Shown here: positions 9,398 through 20,164 of the stretch, in pieces
Layout of the letters: every line of letters begins with the position of its first letter
How positions within the stretch are numbered: position 1 is the first letter of the stretch
NCBI RefSeq assembly: GCF_002017865.1
Contig: NZ_MTJN01000002.1
Coordinates: forward strand, 3,348,001 to 3,412,000
Direction of reading: 5' to 3'
DNA from: Rhodoferax fermentans
GTDB lineage: Bacteria; Pseudomonadota; Gammaproteobacteria; Burkholderiales; Burkholderiaceae_C
Length of the DNA stretch: 64,000 nucleotides
The notes under the pieces: model-generated
Databases searched by the model: none
What the model saw: the letters and a program-made list of their open reading frames with translations, nothing else
Told to the model about the DNA's origin: nothing
Program-made: the position numbers and the translations under genes

Positions 9398-10480
9398 TTA
9401 CACAGCGCTTCGGCGCTCTTTGTGGAAGATGGCCTGCATCATGGCGGCTGTGGAGTGCTGATTTTGGAGTATCTGGCCTGCTTGAAAGGCCCGCCGGGAA
9501 AATGCATCGTAGTCACGCACAATTTCTTCAATGGCTCGCCGCAGGCCATATGGTGATAGATCGCTGGTTGTCACCCCTGCATTGTGCTCCAAAACAATAC
9601 GTCCCAGCCACGTGTTGGCTGTAACCACCACCGGGCAACCTGCGGTCAGGGCATCCAGAGTCACACCACTGACCCGATCCTGAAAATCAGCTTCTGCATA
9701 GGCCTGTATGCTGATCCCTCCGACAAACTGCGCACGGTAGTCTTGAGGTGAAAGTGTCTCGCTGAGCAGTGTCAGTTGTGGATAGTTGGACTGCTTGAGG
9801 CGCTCAATGTGGGTCAAGATGTCCGGGCCATGTTTGGCTTGGTGCGTCGCAGAGGTTTGAATCCAGAAGGGCCAGGTGCCCTGACTGTGCGCCAAGTCAT
9901 CCACCAAATCGGCAATCCGGCTGAAGCCTTTGTCCATCCGCGCTGCGCCCGCAAACAACAAGTGTCGAAACCCTGACAAAGTTTGTCTCTGAGGCTGATC
10001 AATCACATGCGGATAGGCCACTGTGGTGGCTCGAAAACCAAGTTCTTTGAAAAAAACGGTGGTGGTCTCGGTTGTACACAAAACCTCGATATATGGCTGG
10101 CTCCGAGCAATGGCTGCCAGCTTCCCTGCTTTGGACGCCTTGGTGCCCAGCCAGTGCACATACACATACACCTTGTCAGGTGGAATCTGAGCTTTAGCCG
10201 CCCAATTCAGGAGCACCAGATCAGTGGTTCCCGCAGTGGAAAGCAGAATTTTCCCCGGCTGATCCAAGAGACGTTTGTAGAGGAAAAAACTTTGGATTTT
10301 TCGCAAAGAACGAGAAAAATACGGCTGAATCTCTCCGCGAGATGTCCAAGACTGCCCGATCTCTTTCCCCGACCAGATACGGATGTGTTCTGCAGGAGCC
10401 GTTTTGGCAATGGCCTCAACCAAACTGTAACAATGCCCCGTGTAGCTGTTTAGCGTGGGCTCAACAATGTTGAAGATCAT
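9398..10480 (-). CDS. glycosyltransferase, GT-B fold (GT4-like)
   Basis: The 360-residue protein has the two Rossmann-like halves of a GT-B glycosyltransferase. The C-terminal half carries [14 protein letters not shown] (donor-domain start, about 190) and a variant of the nucleotide-sugar motif, [18 protein letters not shown] (about 280). It has no membrane segments and should act on the cytoplasmic face of the inner membrane in surface-glycan synthesis. It follows the GT2 gene on the same strand by six bases, so the two form an operon running away from msbA. Acceptor and sugar cannot be assigned. Confidence 0.8.
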   Translation of the reverse strand: MIFNIVEPTLNSYTGHCYSLVEAIAKTAPAEHIRIWSGKEIGQSWTSRGEIQPYFSRSLRKIQSFFLYKRLLDQPGKILLSTAGTTDLVLLNWAAKAQIPPDKVYVYVHWLGTKASKAGKLAAIARSQPYIEVLCTTETTTVFFKELGFRATTVAYPHVIDQPQRQTLSGFRHLLFAGAARMDKGFSRIADLVDDLAHSQGTWPFWIQTSATHQAKHGPDILTHIERLKQSNYPQLTLLSETLSPQDYRAQFVGGISIQAYAEADFQDRVSGVTLDALTAGCPVVVTANTWLGRIVLEHNAGVTTSDLSPYGLRRAIEEIVRDYDAFSRRAFQAGQILQNQHSTAAMMQAIFHKERRSAV

Positions 10481-10486
10481 GCGCGA

Positions 10487-11248
10487 TCACTGATTGGCTG
10501 GCTGTGCCAGTTGCCAGAGTTTGATGTGTCGGTAATAGCTGCCTTCCGCGTTGGCGATGGCCAATGCCAGCCCATGACCACCATCCAGAAATCCAGCCTT
10601 GAAAACATAGGTCCGGACAAAGGCCCACAAACCATGCCCGACGGCCCCCCATACGGAAGATCGCTTGCCCCGACCCCAAGCCTGTTGTGCAGAGGCTGTG
10701 GAATAGCGATCAATCTTGGTCAAAACATCCGAGAAACTGCGGTGGCTATAGTGAAGCAATGCATTTTTAAGCGGTTGCGATTGCCCCCGATGAACCAGCC
10801 TTTCATGCACCAGATCATCGGAAAAACGGGCAGAACCCCGCTTGAACAGACGATCCACATAGTCTGGGGTCCAGCCAGAGTGTCGAATGAAACGGCCACA
10901 AAACCAGGATGAGCGAGGAATGCTGTAACAGTCTGCAGCATCAGCTCTAGCGATCACCGTCAAAATTTCCTGGCGAAGTTCAGGTGTAACACGCTCATCG
11001 GCGTCCAGAGACAACACCCAATCCCCGGTCGCCAGATCCAGCGCTCGATTTTTCTGCGGGCCAAAACCAGGCCAATCTGGAGTCACAGCCACCTTTGCAC
11101 CCCGTTGACGTGCCAAGTCCGCAGTCTGGTCAGCGCTCGTGTTGTCCACCACCACAAGCTCATCAGCAAATTCGACAGACCGCAGACAGGATTCGATGTT
11201 AAGTTGCTCATTGCGGGTGATGACAACAACTGAAAGACGCATAGACAT
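10487..11248 (-). CDS. family 2 glycosyltransferase, WaaE/KdtX-like (LPS core)
   Basis: This 253-residue GT-A enzyme begins with SVVVITRNEQLNIESCLRSV and has DELVVVDNTSADQT and LDADERV as metal- and nucleotide-binding elements. Length and the later motif GWTPDYVDRLFKR fit the WaaE/KdtX group of LPS inner-core glucosyltransferases. It is transcribed divergently from msbA, a common neighbourhood for core genes. The methionine six bases downstream (11242) is an alternative start; neither has a strong ribosome binding site. Specific sugar transferred is inference. Confidence 0.85.
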   Translation of the reverse strand: MSMRLSVVVITRNEQLNIESCLRSVEFADELVVVDNTSADQTADLARQRGAKVAVTPDWPGFGPQKNRALDLATGDWVLSLDADERVTPELRQEILTVIARADAADCYSIPRSSWFCGRFIRHSGWTPDYVDRLFKRGSARFSDDLVHERLVHRGQSQPLKNALLHYSHRSFSDVLTKIDRYSTASAQQAWGRGKRSSVWGAVGHGLWAFVRTYVFKAGFLDGGHGLALAIANAEGSYYRHIKLWQLAQPANQ

Positions 11249-11350
11249 TCTTGGAGGTGACGGAGTTCAACTGATAATAACTGCCTCGCCGTTTCAGGAG
11301 GCTCTGCGTGAATCCGTAATGGATGCACCAGGCGTTCAATCAGTCACTTC

Positions 11351-13096
11351 ATGTCTAACCCCGCTCCGCAAAGTAGTCGCGCGCTCTATGCCAGGCTCTT
11401 GACCTATCTCCGCCCGTACTGGAAGGCGTTTGGCCTGGCTGTTTTAGGCATGATATGCACAGCTGCTACCGAACCGGTATTCCCTGCCATCATGAAATAC
11501 CTGCTGGACAACGGGTTCCAGACTTCGGATCCACGCATGGTCTGGATTATTCCACTGGGCATCGTCGGCCTGTTTGTGGTTAGAGGCTTCTTTTCCTTTT
11601 GTACCGCTTATCTGATGATCTGGATTTCCACCCATCTGGTGACGGACCTGCGCAGGGAGATGTTCGACAAGCTGCTGCGGCTACCGACGCAGACCTTTCA
11701 CGAGCAGTCCGCTGGCAAGCTGATCTCGCGTCTTATGTACGATGTGGGTAATGTCAACGAGGCCGCCACCCACGCCTTGGTTACCGTGGTGCGAGAGTCC
11801 CTGACGGCCATCGCACTTCTGAGCTACCTTCTCTACCTGGACTGGAAACTGACCATGATCACCCTGGTCATTGGCCCTTTTATCGCGTTAATCATCAAAG
11901 GTTTCGGCCAGCGGATGCGTCAAGCCAGCCGTAATACGCTGGAATCGATGCGCCATATGTCACATGCCATTGAAGAAACCGTGGTTGCGATCAAAGTGGT
12001 CAAAATCTTCGGTGGTCAGGCGCAGCAGACCGAGCGCTTTGATCGCAGTACCGAACGCTATCGCCGCTCCATGATGCGGGAGGCCACACCCTCTTCCGCC
12101 ATCACACCGATCACCCACATGGCCGCGTCCCTGGCGGTGGCACTGATTGTTTTCATGGCGCTGAGTCAGACCACCGGCCAAGCCAGTGCTTCCGCAGGCG
12201 GATTCATTTCTTTTATCACCGCGCTGCTGATGCTGATCTCGCCGATCAAACAACTCACCACGGTCAGTTCCACGCTGCAGCGGGGTCTGGCTGCCAGCGA
12301 AAGTGTATTCAGCCTGCTTGACACCCCTACCGAAGAAGACACAGGCCACCGCGAACTACCACGCGCCCAGGGAGACATCAAATTTGATCGTGTCAGCTTC
12401 CAATACCCTGGCTCGGAGCGGACAGCGCTGGATGATGTGAGCTTTCACATCAGCCGAGGTCAAACAGTGGCACTGGTCGGCGCCTCCGGCGGTGGCAAAA
12501 CCACCATCAGCACCCTCATTCCGCGGTTTTATCAACCTACTTCAGGCCAGATCCGGATCGATGGCATTGAAATCCGTGAACTGAGCCTGGTCAGCCTGCG
12601 ACAGAACATTGCCCTGGTCAGCCAGGACATCGTGCTCTTCAACGATACCCTCGAAGCCAATATTGCATTTGGACTGAGTGGGATCTGCGACCGCGAAAGC
12701 GTGATTGCCGCGGCCAAAGCCGCCAACGCCTGGGACTTCATTCAACAACTGCCGGACGGCCTGGCAACGGTCATTGGTGAAGACGGCGCCAAACTCTCGG
12801 GCGGCCAACGCCAGCGTATTGCCATTGCCCGTGCCTTGCTCAAGAACGCGCCGATCCTCATTCTGGACGAAGCCACCTCGGCGCTGGATACCGAGTCTGA
12901 GCGCCAGGTCCAGGCCGCATTGGCGGTACTGATGAAAGACCGGACAACCCTGGTTATTGCCCACCGGCTCAGCACCATCGAAAATTCAGACCGTATCCTC
13001 GTGCTGGACAAAGGGCGCATCGTTGAATCCGGCTCACATGCCGAGTTGATTTCTGCTGGCGGCTACTACGCCAATCTGAACCGTATCCAGGCGTGA
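11351..13096 (+). CDS. msbA: lipid A export ATP-binding/permease MsbA
   Basis: MsbA is the half-size ABC exporter that flips lipid A-core across the inner membrane. The 581-residue protein has a six-helix transmembrane domain (to about residue 310) and a nucleotide-binding domain with Walker A GASGGGKTT near 376, the signature LSGGQRQR near 482, Walker B ILILDEATS near 501 and the switch histidine in IAHRLST. Its place at the head of a glycan cluster and next to a core glycosyltransferase supports a lipid A/LPS role rather than drug export. The 102 bases upstream form a divergent promoter region with the GT2 gene. Confidence 0.93.
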   Translation: MSNPAPQSSRALYARLLTYLRPYWKAFGLAVLGMICTAATEPVFPAIMKYLLDNGFQTSDPRMVWIIPLGIVGLFVVRGFFSFCTAYLMIWISTHLVTDLRREMFDKLLRLPTQTFHEQSAGKLISRLMYDVGNVNEAATHALVTVVRESLTAIALLSYLLYLDWKLTMITLVIGPFIALIIKGFGQRMRQASRNTLESMRHMSHAIEETVVAIKVVKIFGGQAQQTERFDRSTERYRRSMMREATPSSAITPITHMAASLAVALIVFMALSQTTGQASASAGGFISFITALLMLISPIKQLTTVSSTLQRGLAASESVFSLLDTPTEEDTGHRELPRAQGDIKFDRVSFQYPGSERTALDDVSFHISRGQTVALVGASGGGKTTISTLIPRFYQPTSGQIRIDGIEIRELSLVSLRQNIALVSQDIVLFNDTLEANIAFGLSGICDRESVIAAAKAANAWDFIQQLPDGLATVIGEDGAKLSGGQRQRIAIARALLKNAPILILDEATSALDTESERQVQAALAVLMKDRTTLVIAHRLSTIENSDRILVLDKGRIVESGSHAELISAGGYYANLNRIQA

Positions 13097-13190
13097 AAAT
13101 TTCTACCTGGTCTCTTTCCAAGGCGGCCAAATCGACCCATTTAGAACTTTTAGCCGCCAAAGCTCTAACTGACTATGGAAAACGTTGTCA

Positions 13191-14078
13191 ATGAAACCAC
13201 TGACTCTCTATTGCAAAAGTTACAGAACCGATCTGCGGCGTGTGGTTCGGCTGGCGCAGTCCATCCGGCAGCACAACACGGACAACTTGCCCTTTTATGT
13301 GTCGGTGCCCCAGCATGACCTGGCACTGTTTCGCGAACATCTGGGGGGCTTTGCGGTGGAATTGCTGACCGACGAAGACATCCTTCAAGCCTCACCGCGG
13401 ATCGACGCAGAACAAGTCAGGCGCATGCCAGGCAGCCTGTCGCAGCAGGTGGTGAAATCCGAATTCTGGCGTCTTGGCCTGTCGACGGCCTACCTTTGCC
13501 TAGATTCGGACGCAGCCTTTATCCGGCCGTTTAGTTTGGCAGATTTCATGACGGCCGAGGGCACACCCTACACCATGTTGGACGAATGTCATGATCTGAT
13601 GGAAGACGCAATTCGTCACCAACGCAGGCGGGTGGTTGATGCCTACATCAAGGAAGCCGATCTGGTGCAACAGCTTTTTCAGCGGCTGGGGCGGCGCTAC
13701 AGTTTTGGCCCCTTTCCTCTGGTCTGGCACCGGGCGGTCTGGGAAAGTCTGGACAGCCACTATCTACAGCCCAAAGGCATGAACTTTGCCGATGCAATCA
13801 CGCAGGCGCCCATTGAATCACGATGGTACGGCGAGGCTTTGCTCGCCTATGGAGCGATCCCGCTGCTTCCCTGCCAGGCTCTGTTCAAGGTCTACCACTA
13901 TGCCTGGCAATACGACCGGGACCAACGCGATGGCGTCAGGTCGCTAGACCTGGCTCAATTCTATTGCGGCGAGATCAAACAATCCAACTGGGAGCGGGAG
14001 ATGGATTGGCCCCAGGAGGGTGGTGGTGTTCTTTCTCGGTTGGGCCGGAGGTTGCGCCGCCGCTTGGGGCGCATCTGA
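13191..14078 (+). CDS. DUF6492-like putative glycosyltransferase
   Basis: The 295-residue protein starts KPLTLYCKSYRTDL and contains LGLSTAYLCLDSDAAFIRPF, where a D-S-D triplet after a hydrophobic strand resembles the DxD metal site of GT-A glycosyltransferases. This N-terminal pattern (CKSY..D...V..L..SI..HN) fits DUF6492. The C-terminus is rich in arginine, which could contact the membrane. ATG at 13191 is preferred over the in-frame TTG at 13185. Its position just after msbA among glycosyltransferases supports a role in glycan assembly; its sugar is unknown. Confidence 0.65.
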   Translation: MKPLTLYCKSYRTDLRRVVRLAQSIRQHNTDNLPFYVSVPQHDLALFREHLGGFAVELLTDEDILQASPRIDAEQVRRMPGSLSQQVVKSEFWRLGLSTAYLCLDSDAAFIRPFSLADFMTAEGTPYTMLDECHDLMEDAIRHQRRRVVDAYIKEADLVQQLFQRLGRRYSFGPFPLVWHRAVWESLDSHYLQPKGMNFADAITQAPIESRWYGEALLAYGAIPLLPCQALFKVYHYAWQYDRDQRDGVRSLDLAQFYCGEIKQSNWEREMDWPQEGGGVLSRLGRRLRRRLGRI

Positions 14079-14133
14079 GCCCGCCAACCCTGTCAGCCTG
14101 ACGGGCTGTCATTGCCTGAAGTTCAACTAAAGC

Positions 14134-15045
14134 ATGGAAAAATTGTCGATCTTTATTCTTTGCCATAACCGCCCCGAAGACGCCCGACAGGCGGTCCGCT
14201 CGGTGCTGGCTCAAACGGACAGTGCGTTCACTCTGACGGTGTCCGACAACTCCAGCAACGATGACGTGCAGCGGATGATGCAAACCGATTTTCCCGAAGT
14301 GCCTTACGTACGCCGGGTACCGATGTTGCCAGCCCTGGCACACTTCAACCGCTGCATCGACGAGGCGCCAGATGGTTATTTTTGCCTGTTCCATGACGAT
14401 GACCTCATGGGCCCGGATTTTGTCGCCGAAGTTCACGCCAGCCTGCAGGCCCTTCCGACAACCATTGCCCTGGGCTGCAACGCCCACATCGAATCCTTTG
14501 GGCAGTTACAAAAGAAGCCTTCATTTCTGTCGTCGCGAAACATTGAAACCATCAGCTCTGCCCGTGATCTTGCGGCACGTTATTTCTCGCGGGCACAGTC
14601 GGGCATCGCGCCATTTCCCAGCTATGTTTATCACAAGCCACAACTCGGTCAGCTCAGATTCAAGCTGGACGGTGGCAAATACAGCGATGTCACCTGGCTT
14701 CTGAACCTGGCCATGAAGGGGCACATCCGCTGGATCAGCAAACCATTGATGACCTACCGCATCCATACCAGCAACGACGGCGCTACCGAGTCCAGACGAG
14801 ATCGGCTGCGTTTTTTGGCATATATCAAGAAAAACCGCACCATGTTGGGAAGCGAGGTCTTGCAGGATTACCGGTGCTCTTTCATTTACAAGACTTTCCT
14901 GAAGTCCGCCGACCTGTCGCACCCCAGCAGAAACCGCCTGGCCCAAGCCTTCATACAACATTACCGTTGGGCGAGGTATGCGCGATTCGACACCTATGAA
15001 GCCCTTTTCAAACGGGCGCTGGTCAAAGCCCTGGGCCAACCATGA
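14134..15045 (+). CDS. family 2 glycosyltransferase
   Basis: A 303-residue GT-A enzyme opening with LSIFILCHNRPEDARQAVRSV, followed by TVSDNSSND (nucleotide binding) and CLFHDDDLMGPDF, where the D-D-D run is the metal-binding site. Later residues include YSDVTWLLNLAMKGHIRWI, typical of the acceptor side in this family. It ends in a four-base ATGA overlap with the next gene, so the two are translationally coupled. The transferred sugar is not predictable. Confidence 0.85.
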   Translation: MEKLSIFILCHNRPEDARQAVRSVLAQTDSAFTLTVSDNSSNDDVQRMMQTDFPEVPYVRRVPMLPALAHFNRCIDEAPDGYFCLFHDDDLMGPDFVAEVHASLQALPTTIALGCNAHIESFGQLQKKPSFLSSRNIETISSARDLAARYFSRAQSGIAPFPSYVYHKPQLGQLRFKLDGGKYSDVTWLLNLAMKGHIRWISKPLMTYRIHTSNDGATESRRDRLRFLAYIKKNRTMLGSEVLQDYRCSFIYKTFLKSADLSHPSRNRLAQAFIQHYRWARYARFDTYEALFKRALVKALGQP

Positions 15046-16085
15046 TTTACGCGACCCTTCATGCCGACGGACATAGTTGCAACTCGCTTTTTGCGGAAGA
15101 AGACCTGGTTCATCGCCACAACCCGACCTCAACCCCCCGCTTGCTGCGGCAGGCCTTTCTGGAACGCGGCATTGAGGTCAACACGGCCGACCTGAACCAG
15201 GGTCGAGAAATTGCCTTCGAATTGCACCTCGAAGGCCGACCTTTGTCCCCCCTGCAAGTTCCGCGCTACCTGATCGCACTTGAAAACCCCTATATCAATA
15301 AGCTCAACGCCAGCAGTGACTATTGCCAGAACTTTGACTTGGTCTTCGCCTGGGATGTACGCCTGCTCCAGTTGGCGCATGTAGTGCCCATCCTCATTCC
15401 TCACCCGCTGGTCTGCCACGACTTTCCGGGGCCGGAGCAACGTGACATATTCAGTTGCCTGATCAACGCTAACAAAGCTTTCAAGGAGGTGCTGCCAAGT
15501 GACCTCTACTCGGAACGGATCAACACCATCCGTTGGTACGAAAAACAGGCCCCTGGCCAATTCAGCCTGTATGGTCTGGGCTGGGAGAAATCTACCCCGG
15601 CATTTACTCTGGGCAGCAAGCTCAAACGCAGCATGTCACGGCTACAGACCCGTCTTTTCGGCATCCCGCCTTTTCCGAGTTTTCGCGGCGAGCTGAAAGA
15701 CAAGTCAACGGTGCTGCGCCGGGCCCGGTTTTCCTACTGTTATGAAAACAGCCGCGACCTATCCAACTACATCACGGAAAAAATCTTTGACAGCCTGGTC
15801 AACGGCTGTGTGCCGATCTATTGGGGTGCCGACAATGTGCTTGAGCACATTCCTGAGGGCTGCTTCATCGACCGGCGGAAGTTCAGCAACACGGAGCAAG
15901 TTCACCAGCATTTGTTATCGATCAGCGCCGCAGACCATGCCCAGTACCAGCACAACATCTGGCGGTTTTTGCACACCGATGGCGCCCACAAATTCAGTTC
16001 CGAGCACTTTGTCAAGCAAGTTGTTGATCGGGTGTGCCGCCATCTGGATGGCTTGCAAACCCAAGCCGCTATGATTCCAAAGTGA
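15042..16085 (+). CDS. family 10 (alpha-1,3-fucosyltransferase-like) glycosyltransferase
   Basis: The 347-residue protein carries the GT10 signature near residues 230-270: [21 protein letters not shown] followed by [12 protein letters not shown]. In this family the motif binds the GDP moiety of the donor, usually GDP-fucose. The N-terminal half is more divergent and contains [13 protein letters not shown]. No GDP-fucose synthesis gene is present in the window, so the donor could come from elsewhere or be another GDP-sugar. It overlaps the preceding GT2 gene by four bases. Confidence 0.8.
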   Translation: MIYATLHADGHSCNSLFAEEDLVHRHNPTSTPRLLRQAFLERGIEVNTADLNQGREIAFELHLEGRPLSPLQVPRYLIALENPYINKLNASSDYCQNFDLVFAWDVRLLQLAHVVPILIPHPLVCHDFPGPEQRDIFSCLINANKAFKEVLPSDLYSERINTIRWYEKQAPGQFSLYGLGWEKSTPAFTLGSKLKRSMSRLQTRLFGIPPFPSFRGELKDKSTVLRRARFSYCYENSRDLSNYITEKIFDSLVNGCVPIYWGADNVLEHIPEGCFIDRRKFSNTEQVHQHLLSISAADHAQYQHNIWRFLHTDGAHKFSSEHFVKQVVDRVCRHLDGLQTQAAMIPK

Positions 16086-16122
16086 ATACTTTGTGCCCTT
16101 TTTACCTTTTTCAGGCCCCCTT

Positions 16123-16896
16123 ATGAAAGCAGTCATTCTTGCAGGAGGACTCGGTACCCGGATTTCCGAGGAAACCTCTACTCGCCCAAAACCGATGATT
16201 GAGATCGGTGGAAAACCGATCCTATGGCACATCATGAAGATCTACGCCCATCATGGCATCAACGACTTCATCATCTGCTGCGGTTATAAGGGTTACCTGA
16301 TCAAGGAATACTTTGCCAACTACTTCCTGCACATGTCCGACATCACCTTTGACATGAGCAAAAACACCATGGAGGTGCACCAACAAAGCGCCGAACCCTG
16401 GCGAGTCACGTTGATCGATACGGGCGACAACACCATGACCGGTGGTCGCGTGAAACGCGTGGCAGACTATGTCAAAGACGAAGAAGCTTTTTGTCTGACC
16501 TACGGCGATGGTGTGGCTGATGTCAACATCACCGATCTGCTTGCTTTTCATAAAACTCAAAATGTCAAAGCCACCTTGACAGCAACCATTCCACCTGGTC
16601 GTTTCGGCGCGCTTGACTTGAGCGGCGGCAAAGTCAATAGCTTCATGGAGAAACCCAAGGGCGACGGCGCCATGATCAACGGTGGCTTTTTTGTGCTGTC
16701 ACCAGCTGTGATTGATTTCATCGACGGGGACAGTTGCATCTGGGAGCGCGGCCCCTTGGAAACACTGGCCCAGAACGGTCAACTGGCCGCCTACCAGCAC
16801 CACAGTTTCTGGCAACCCATGGATACCTTGCGCGACAAAACCTACCTGGAAGAACTCTGGCAGTCTGGCAAAGCGCCATGGAAGGTCTGGTCGTGA
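16123..16896 (+). CDS. rfbF: glucose-1-phosphate cytidylyltransferase RfbF
   Basis: RfbF makes CDP-glucose from CTP and glucose-1-phosphate, the first step towards CDP-3,6-dideoxyhexoses. The protein starts [18 protein letters not shown], the nucleotidyltransferase loop, and contains [18 protein letters not shown] and [11 protein letters not shown] (metal site near residue 128). The 257-residue length is normal. A longer frame from a GTG at 16093 is rejected because the conserved loop begins directly at 16123. It overlaps rfbG and heads the rfbFGH sugar operon. Confidence 0.95.
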   Translation: MKAVILAGGLGTRISEETSTRPKPMIEIGGKPILWHIMKIYAHHGINDFIICCGYKGYLIKEYFANYFLHMSDITFDMSKNTMEVHQQSAEPWRVTLIDTGDNTMTGGRVKRVADYVKDEEAFCLTYGDGVADVNITDLLAFHKTQNVKATLTATIPPGRFGALDLSGGKVNSFMEKPKGDGAMINGGFFVLSPAVIDFIDGDSCIWERGPLETLAQNGQLAAYQHHSFWQPMDTLRDKTYLEELWQSGKAPWKVWS

Positions 16897-17966
16897 ATCC
16901 GGCATTCTGGTCAGGTAAACGCGTTTTTTTAACCGGCCACACCGGCTTCAAAGGCAGTTGGCTCAGCCTGTGGCTACAAAGCCTGGGCGCTGAAATACAC
17001 GGCCTGGCGCTCACTCCGCCCACCACACCCAACCTGTTCACCGTTGCGCAGGTGGCGAATGGCATGGCCAGCAGCACCATTGGCGACATTCGCGACCTGG
17101 CCACCGTGCAAAAAGCCATGCAAACCAGTCAGGCCGACATCGTGATCCACATGGCGGCACAACCGCTGGTGCGCCTGTCTTACGCCGAACCCGTTGAAAC
17201 CTACGCCACCAATGTGATGGGCACCGTGCATGTGCTGGAGTCGGCCCGCCACACCCCGAGTGTCAAGGCCGTGGTGGTGGTCACTACCGATAAGTGTTAT
17301 GAGAACAAAGAATGGCTCTGGGGCTACCGTGAAGACGAACCTATGGGCGGTTTTGACCCCTACAGCAACAGCAAAGGCTGCTCAGAACTGGTGACCAGTG
17401 CCTACCGTTGCTCGTTCTTCAAAGACAAAGGCATTGCCTTGGCATCTGCCCGTGCTGGGAACGTCATCGGCGGTGGCGATTGGGCTGCAGACCGCTTGGT
17501 GCCAGACATCTTGCGTGCCTTCGAGAAAAACCAGCCTGTGGTCATTCGCAACCCCCATGCCACCCGACCCTGGCAACACGTGCTGGAGCCGCTTAGTGGT
17601 TATCTGTCATTGGCAGAGCACCTGTACACCGATGACCAAACATTCGCCGAAGGCTGGAACTTCGGCCCCAAGGATGACGATGCACAACCCGTGCAATGGA
17701 TTGTTGAGCACATGGTCAACAACTGGTGCAACGGCGCAAGCTGGCAACAAGACGACGGTGTTCACCCGCATGAAGCCAACTACCTTAAGTTAGATATCTC
17801 CAAAGCCAAAGCCCGACTGGGCTGGGAGCCACGCTGGCCCTTGGCAGCTGCGTTGAAGCACATCACCACGTGGCATCAAGCTTGGCTGGCCAATGATGAT
17901 ATGAAAAAAATGTGCTTAGCGCAGATACAGCAATACTCTTCAGCTATTTATTCAGAAGCAATATGA
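16893..17966 (+). CDS. rfbG: CDP-glucose 4,6-dehydratase RfbG
   Basis: This extended short-chain dehydrogenase converts CDP-glucose to CDP-4-keto-6-deoxyglucose. Visible are the NAD-binding [14 protein letters not shown] near residues 15-28, [25 protein letters not shown] and the catalytic region around [11 protein letters not shown] (in this family the Tyr-x3-Lys element is YSNSK). GTG at 16893 overlaps the rfbF stop as GTGA and has GGAAGG seven bases upstream; ATG at 16878 is the alternative start. It ends in an ATGA overlap with rfbH, so rfbF, rfbG and rfbH are translationally coupled. Confidence 0.94.
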   Translation: MNPAFWSGKRVFLTGHTGFKGSWLSLWLQSLGAEIHGLALTPPTTPNLFTVAQVANGMASSTIGDIRDLATVQKAMQTSQADIVIHMAAQPLVRLSYAEPVETYATNVMGTVHVLESARHTPSVKAVVVVTTDKCYENKEWLWGYREDEPMGGFDPYSNSKGCSELVTSAYRCSFFKDKGIALASARAGNVIGGGDWAADRLVPDILRAFEKNQPVVIRNPHATRPWQHVLEPLSGYLSLAEHLYTDDQTFAEGWNFGPKDDDAQPVQWIVEHMVNNWCNGASWQQDDGVHPHEANYLKLDISKAKARLGWEPRWPLAAALKHITTWHQAWLANDDMKKMCLAQIQQYSSAIYSEAI

Positions 17967-19306
17967 CAACTGCACCTATTCAATTTACGCCCAAAGCCCC
18001 TGATGCCATCCGCCGCGAAATTGCTGCACTAGTGCAACAGTATTCAGATATCGTTCATGCGCCCCAAGCTTTTGTCCCCGGTGAAACCCTGGTGCCGCCT
18101 TCGGGCAAGGTCATTGGTGCCCAGGAACTCAAGAACATGGTCGAAGCCAGCTTGGACGGCTGGCTGACCACAGGGCGCTTCAACGCCGAGTTTGAGAAAA
18201 AGCTGGCTGCCTTCATCGGCATCAAACACCTGATCACCGTCAACTCCGGCTCCTCGGCCAATCTGGTGGCCTTCAACACCCTGACCTCCCCCAAGCTGGG
18301 CGCACGCGCCATCCAGAAATGTGACGAAGTCATTGGTGTGGCAGCTGGCTTTCCGACCACCGTCAATCCCATCTTGCAGTTTGGCGCCGTGCCGGTGTTT
18401 GTGGATGTGGACCCGCTGACCCACAACATTGATGCGTCCAAGATCGAAGCCGCCATCGGCCCCAAGACCAAAGCCATCATGTTGGCGCACAGCCTGGGCA
18501 ATCCCTTCAACCTAGACGTTGTCACTGCCCTTTGCAAAAAACATAACTTGTGGCTGGTGGAAGACTGCTGCGATGCGCTGGGCACCACCTACCGCGGCCA
18601 GATGGTCGGCACCTTCGGAGATATCGGCACGCTGAGTTTTTACCCAGCCCACCACATCACCATGGGTGAAGGTGGTGCAGTATTCACCAACAGCGACGAA
18701 CTCAAGGCCATTGCCGAGAGCTTTCGCGACTGGGGCCGCGACTGCTACTGCCAACCCGGCAAGGACAACACCTGTGGCAAACGCTTTTGCCAGCAACTGG
18801 GCAAACTGCCCTACGGCTACGACCACAAATACACCTACAGCCATCTCGGCTACAACCTCAAGATCAGCGACATGCAGGCCGCCTGCGGCCTGGCCCAACT
18901 GGAACAAGCGCCCCAGTTCATCCAGGCCCGCAAGGACAACTTTGCCTTCCTGAAAGCACGTCTGAAAGACTGTGAGGAATTTGTCAACTTGCCCCAGGCC
19001 ACCGAACACTCAGACCCGTCATGGTTTGGTTTCCCCATCACCCTCAAGGACAACTGCCCGGTGACCCGACTGGACCTGCTGACCTACTTGGACCAAAACA
19101 AGGTGGGTACCCGCCTGCTGTTTGCTGGCAACCTGACACGCCAACCCTACATGACAGGAGCCCATTACCGCATCAGCGGTGACCTGAGCAACACCGACAA
19201 CGTGATGAACAACACCTTCTGGATCGGGGTGCAGCCGGCACTGACACGGGAGATGCTGGAGTTTGCGGCTTCCAAGATCGAAAGTTACCTGGGCGTGAAT
19301 TTTTAA
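17963..19306 (+). CDS. rfbH: CDP-4-keto-6-deoxyglucose 3-dehydratase RfbH (E1)
   Basis: RfbH (DdhC, E1) is a PMP-dependent, [2Fe-2S]-containing enzyme that removes the 3-hydroxyl, giving the 3,6-dideoxy-4-keto sugar after reduction. The diagnostic replacement of the PLP lysine by histidine is visible in [11 protein letters not shown] (about residue 231). Cysteines C-Y-C-x7-C near 260-270 and an upstream E-D-C-C fit the iron-sulfur ligands. The 447-residue length is normal. The start at 17963 overlaps the rfbG stop. Its usual reductase partner (E3, ddhD/rfbI) is not in the window. A two-subunit transketolase follows at once. Confidence 0.94.
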   Translation: MTTAPIQFTPKAPDAIRREIAALVQQYSDIVHAPQAFVPGETLVPPSGKVIGAQELKNMVEASLDGWLTTGRFNAEFEKKLAAFIGIKHLITVNSGSSANLVAFNTLTSPKLGARAIQKCDEVIGVAAGFPTTVNPILQFGAVPVFVDVDPLTHNIDASKIEAAIGPKTKAIMLAHSLGNPFNLDVVTALCKKHNLWLVEDCCDALGTTYRGQMVGTFGDIGTLSFYPAHHITMGEGGAVFTNSDELKAIAESFRDWGRDCYCQPGKDNTCGKRFCQQLGKLPYGYDHKYTYSHLGYNLKISDMQAACGLAQLEQAPQFIQARKDNFAFLKARLKDCEEFVNLPQATEHSDPSWFGFPITLKDNCPVTRLDLLTYLDQNKVGTRLLFAGNLTRQPYMTGAHYRISGDLSNTDNVMNNTFWIGVQPALTREMLEFAASKIESYLGVNF

Positions 19307-19318
19307 GTGCACACCGCC

Positions 19319-20164
19319 ATGACCGATCTCCCTGCAACACCCACGCGAACTACCATGGCAAGCTTCGATGCTAGGGCATTGCGCAAAACCGTTTTGGACA
19401 TGGCTTTTGCCGGTTCAACTGTTCATATTGGTTGTGCGTTTTCCATCATCGAACTGTTGGCCGTGCTGTACCGCAGCCACCTGCGCTACCCCGGTAACGA
19501 TCCACAAGCAACAGACCGTGACTACCTGGTGCTCAGCAAAGGCCACGGCGTCATGGCGCAGTACGCCTGCATGCGTGAGCTGGGGTGGCTCAAGGATGAA
19601 GCGTTCTCAGGCTACTTTGCCGATGGCAGTGATCTCAAAGGTTTGTCGGATTCACGCATTCCCGGCCTGGAGGTCACCTCCGGCTCACTGGGCCACGGTT
19701 TCTCTGTCGGCCTCGGCATGGCCATGGGTGCCAAGTTGCGCGGCACCGATCAAAAGACCTACGCACTGGTTGGTGATGGTGAAATCAACGAAGGTCCGAT
19801 CTGGGAAGGTGCTTTGTTTGCGGCGCACCATGAACTCAAGAACTTCATCGTGATCGTCGATGAGAACGGCTTTCAGGCCATGGGGCGTACCCAGGATGTA
19901 CTTCGATTGGGCGCCATACAGAGCAAATTCGAGAGTTTCGGCTTTGAAGCGCGGACCATCGACGGCCATGACGAGGCCGCGATTGACCACGCCATCGAGC
20001 AGCTCTGGGCCAGCAGTTCAACAGCACCCAAAGCCCTCATCGCCAAAACCGTCAAAGGCAAAGGTGTGCCCTTCATGGAACACAACAACATCTGGCACTA
20101 CACGCGGCTCAACCAGGAAACCTATGCACAAGCATTGGCCGCAGTGGCCGGGAGTGCGTCATGA
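19319..20164 (+). CDS. transketolase, N-terminal subunit
   Basis: The 281-residue protein is the thiamine-diphosphate-binding half of a split transketolase. It has LSKGHGVMAQYA, TSGSLGHGFSVGLGMA and the ThDP/metal motif GDGEINEG near residue 151, closed about 30 residues later by VDENGFQ. Transketolases move a two-carbon ketol unit between sugars. A GTG at 19307 is a longer alternative start. Position after rfbFGH, overlap with the C-terminal subunit gene and the following SDR gene suggest that the acceptor is the 4-keto-3,6-dideoxy sugar rather than a pentose phosphate; that is inference. Confidence 0.88.
   Translation: MTDLPATPTRTTMASFDARALRKTVLDMAFAGSTVHIGCAFSIIELLAVLYRSHLRYPGNDPQATDRDYLVLSKGHGVMAQYACMRELGWLKDEAFSGYFADGSDLKGLSDSRIPGLEVTSGSLGHGFSVGLGMAMGAKLRGTDQKTYALVGDGEINEGPIWEGALFAAHHELKNFIVIVDENGFQAMGRTQDVLRLGAIQSKFESFGFEARTIDGHDEAAIDHAIEQLWASSSTAPKALIAKTVKGKGVPFMEHNNIWHYTRLNQETYAQALAAVAGSAS

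Noticed and set aside
11249..11350. JUMPstart/ops element before the glycan genes
   Set aside because: The GGCGGTAGCGTG-like ops core was not found in this divergent region or elsewhere in the locus.
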